Source: JAICJC01 sp963757605
Lineage (GTDB): Bacteria; Actinomycetota; Thermoleophilia; Gaiellales; JAICJC01
NCBI GenBank assembly: GCA_963757605.1
Contig: CAVWSF010000005.1
Span: 682,001-746,000, forward strand
Reading direction: 5' to 3'
DNA: 64,000 bases
Shown: one piece after another, positions 61,783 through 64,000 of the stretch
How the letters are laid out: each line of letters begins with the position of its first letter
Numbering within the stretch: position 1 is the first letter of the stretch
Translations under genes and position numbers: made by a program
The notes under the pieces: generated by a model
The model's database searches: none
Told to the model about the DNA's origin: nothing
Seen by the model: the letters and a program-made list of their open reading frames with translations, nothing else

Positions 61783-62703
61783 ATGACCCGCCACCCCTCC
61801 GGCCTCCTGCGCATCTCGCCGGAGGTCGAGGCGGCGCTCGTCCGCTCCCAGCCGGTGGTCGCCCTGGAGTCGTCGCTCATCGCCCACGGGCTCCCGCCCG
61901 ACGTCGGGCCGGGCGTGGGCCGGGCAGCGGAGGTGCGGGCGCGCGAGTGCGGCGCGGTGCCGGCCACGATCGCGGTCGTCGACGGCACCGTGCGGGTGGG
62001 GCTCGACGACGAGATCCTGAACCGGCTGGCTGTCGAGCCGGACGTCCGCAAGGTCGGGCCGCGCGACCTCGCGACCTGCGCCGTCTCGGGCGCCTGGGGC
62101 GCGACCACCGTCGCCGGCACCCTGGCGGTGTGCTCGGCTGCCGGCATCCACTTCATGGCGACCGGCGGGATCGGCGGCGTCCACCGCGGCTGGGCCGACA
62201 CCCGCGACGTGTCGGCCGACCTGGACGAGATCGCGCGGACGCCGGTGTGCGTCGTCTGCTCCGGCGCCAAGTCGCTGCTCGACATCCCGGCCACGCTGGA
62301 GGCGCTCGAGACATCGGGCGTGCCACTCGTCGGCTACCGCACCGACGTCTTCCCGCTCTTCTATGTCCGCGAGAGCCGCTTCCCGGTGCCCGACCGGGCC
62401 GACGACGCCGACGCGATCGCGGCGGCCGCCGCCGCCCACTGGGGCTTCGCGCGCTCGACCGGCCTGGTCGTCGCCCAGCCGGTCGCCGAGGAGACGGCCC
62501 TGGACGCGGTCGACCTCGAGCGGACGATCGACGCGGCGGTCGCCGACGCCGCCGCGGCCGGCGTGCGCGGGCCGGACGTGACCCCGCACGTCCTGGCGGC
62601 CGTGCATGCGGCCACGGCCGGGCGCTCGCTTGCGGCCAACGCGCGCCTCGTCGTCGACAACGCCGGCCTCGCGGCCGAGATCGCCGCCGCGTACTACAGC
62701 TGA
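61783..62703 (+). CDS. psuG: Pseudouridine-5'-phosphate glycosidase
   Basis: 306 residues. Cleaves pseudouridine phosphate to uracil and ribose 5-phosphate. PVVALESSLIAHGLP with the catalytic Glu region, ATIAVVDGTVRVGLDDE, KVGPRDLATCAVSGAWGATT with active-site Lys, HFMATGGIGGVHRG, and VVCSGAKSLLDIPATLE all match the PsuG family. Usually paired with a pseudouridine kinase (psuK), which is not in this window. ATG 61783 chosen; an in-frame run upstream has no good start. Confidence 0.94.
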   Translation: MTRHPSGLLRISPEVEAALVRSQPVVALESSLIAHGLPPDVGPGVGRAAEVRARECGAVPATIAVVDGTVRVGLDDEILNRLAVEPDVRKVGPRDLATCAVSGAWGATTVAGTLAVCSAAGIHFMATGGIGGVHRGWADTRDVSADLDEIARTPVCVVCSGAKSLLDIPATLEALETSGVPLVGYRTDVFPLFYVRESRFPVPDRADDADAIAAAAAAHWGFARSTGLVVAQPVAEETALDAVDLERTIDAAVADAAAAGVRGPDVTPHVLAAVHAATAGRSLAANARLVVDNAGLAAEIAAAYYS

Positions 62704-62707
62704 CTGA

Positions 62708-64000
62708 TCACTCCAGGACGTCGGTGCCCTTGGCCAGGTGCACGGGCGACGTGTCGGGGCAGACCTTCGGCTTCGCGTACCAGCGCGGCAGCGCCTTCGT
62801 GAACTGGAACGCCGACCGCAGCGACGCCAGCTTGTCGACGCGCGCGTTCAGGCGGGGCAGGCCGAAGTTCTCGCCGATGAACCGCAGGACCGAGGTGAAG
62901 TCGTAGTTCGTGCCGTCGACGCCCGAGCGCGCCCATGGTGAGATGACCACCATCGGCACCCGCGGGCCGAGCCCCAGGAAGTCGGCCTTCGGCGGCGGCA
63001 CGTGGTCGTAGAAGCCGCCGAAGTCGTCCCACGTGAGCACGATCGCGGTCGACTTCCAAAGCGGCGAGCGCATGATCGCGTTCACGATCCCGACCGTCCA
63101 GTTCTGACCCTGGCACAGCGACGGCCCGCCCGGGTGGTCGGACAGGTTGAACGGCGGCGCGATCCAGGTCACCGGCGCGAGGTACCCCTGCGAGACATCG
63201 TGCGTGAACCACTCGATCGGGAAGACGTGCTTGTCCCACGAGTCGGTGTCGCGGATGTACTTGATCTGGTCGACGGCCACCCAGCCGTACCCCAGCTCGC
63301 CGCCGCGGGCGCCGTAGTAGGCCCAGTCGAGGCCCTTGTTCTGGAGCAGCCTCGCGGTCGTCGGGATGTTGAAGCAGGGGCGCACGCGTACGAGCTTCCC
63401 GTGCCGGATCGCCGGCGCCGTGATGCCGGCGGGATCGTCGCAGCCCCAGCGCGTCGTGCGGAAGTTCGGGCCGTCGATGACGCCGGCCGACGAGCCGGCG
63501 ATGGAGTAGAGCCGGTTCGGCATGCTCGACGAGGCCGCCGACGAGAACATGTGGTCCATGAGCTCGTAGCGGTGCGCCCAGCCCCAGTAGGCCGGAAGCT
63601 GGCCGGGCTGCGCCGTCGTGAACGCGAGGTTGGTGACGTTCCCCGACTTGTCCCGCAGGGTCGAGAACCCGTTCATCTTGCCGCCGTTGATGTCGTGATG
63701 GGCGGCGTAGTAGCTGTGCTGGAGGTCGGTCTGCTTGTCGGGGAGCGGCTGCAGGGGCACGGTCGAGCCGTCGGCCAGGACGCCGTAGCGCGTGCCGGCG
63801 GCGCCGGGGAAGAGCCCGTAGAGGTTGTCGTAGGTGCGGTTCTCCTTGACCAGGAAGACGATGTGCTTGATCCGCGTATGGCTGGCGGCAACCGGGAGCG
63901 GCGCGCGGTCGGGAGCCGGCGTGAGCGCGACGACGACGTGCGGCCCCCACGACGGCTCGCCGTCGTCGTGGATCCCCACGAGGGCCAGCACGATGACCGC
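62708..64000 (-). CDS. Secreted phosphoesterase (acid phosphatase/phospholipase C family, 5' end beyond window)
   Basis: At least 430 residues. The frame stays open to the right edge through AVIVLALVGI, which looks like the end of an export signal whose start is outside. IKHIVFLVKENRTYDNLYGL holds the metal-binding Glu/Asn nucleophile region; HDINGGKMNGF, VLTWDDFGGFYDHVPPP and VPMVVISPWARSGVDGTNYD are typical of the PF04185 phosphoesterase family. Likely releases phosphate from phosphodiesters outside the cell. Convergent with psuG, four bases between stops. Confidence 0.9.
   Translation of the reverse strand, partial: AVIVLALVGIHDDGEPSWGPHVVVALTPAPDRAPLPVAASHTRIKHIVFLVKENRTYDNLYGLFPGAAGTRYGVLADGSTVPLQPLPDKQTDLQHSYYAAHHDINGGKMNGFSTLRDKSGNVTNLAFTTAQPGQLPAYWGWAHRYELMDHMFSSAASSSMPNRLYSIAGSSAGVIDGPNFRTTRWGCDDPAGITAPAIRHGKLVRVRPCFNIPTTARLLQNKGLDWAYYGARGGELGYGWVAVDQIKYIRDTDSWDKHVFPIEWFTHDVSQGYLAPVTWIAPPFNLSDHPGGPSLCQGQNWTVGIVNAIMRSPLWKSTAIVLTWDDFGGFYDHVPPPKADFLGLGPRVPMVVISPWARSGVDGTNYDFTSVLRFIGENFGLPRLNARVDKLASLRSAFQFTKALPRWYAKPKVCPDTSPVHLAKGTDVLE

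Overview
High-GC (about 70%) actinobacterial DNA; I infer an uncultured member of the Thermoleophilia/Gaiellales area. Evidence: strong GC3 coding, frequent GTG starts, GTGA/ATGA stop-start overlaps, many starts lying 6-9 bases after a TANNNT -10 box (leaderless transcripts), and a gene order that, as I remember it, follows the mycobacterial neighbourhood from rsmI/metG to eno/ftsB/DUF501. The window is mostly packed housekeeping DNA; I found no prophage, CRISPR array or conjugative island. No stretch over 300 bases lacks a gene; the larger gaps are described as repeats, elements or remnants.

Layout: 1-4.4 kb addA (cut by the left edge) and addB; 4.5-7.1 kb repeat pair, small zinc-binding protein, GNAT, type I phosphodiesterase and an orphan coding tail; 7.1-9.2 kb ferredoxin and a CcdA/CcmH/TlpA cytochrome c operon; 9.2-14.6 kb small proteins, DUF501, FtsB, a MITE-like element, pyk and eno; 14.7-16.3 kb a MarR regulator divergent from yceI and an FMN reductase, with three evenly phased palindromic operators; 16.3-18 kb a lipoprotein and its decayed tandem copy; 18-23.5 kb mazG, a PpiC/SurA-like foldase and mfd; 23.5-30.3 kb small membrane protein, M20 peptidase, VOC protein and envelope glycosyl genes; 30.3-34.3 kb pth, rplY, prs, glmU, tRNA-Gln with two repeat elements; 34.3-42.8 kb Clp_N protein, aldo/keto reductase, ispE, rsmA, tatD, metG, abrB, rsmI and a ROK kinase; 42.9-49.6 kb LCP ligase, PheS-like ligase, FmdB, GT4 and a deacetylase-flippase fusion; 49.7-51.5 kb lysA and a decayed REP-associated transposase; 51.6-61.7 kb phosphodiesterase, flippase, GT-C protein, a UDP-sulfoquinovose-synthase-like gene with a DUF2304-GT2 protein, epimerase and phosphoesterase; 61.8-64 kb psuG and a secreted phosphoesterase cut by the right edge.

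How it fits together: the core supplies glycolysis (eno, pyk), nucleotide-sugar and peptidoglycan precursors (glmU, lysA, ROK kinase), translation (metG, rsmA, rsmI, rplY, pth) and DNA repair (addAB, mfd). Interspersed modules build surface glycans or glycolipids (GT2, GT4, GT-C, flippases, LCP, SQD1-like). The most interesting non-gene structure is a set of palindromic repeat families: two related TIR elements placed exactly at gene stops, REP palindromes matching the ends of a dead RAYT transposase, and one palindrome inserted in frame within mfd. Five genes (mfd, VOC, metG, PheS-like, GT4) carry one- or two-base frameshifts that look more like sequence errors than decay.
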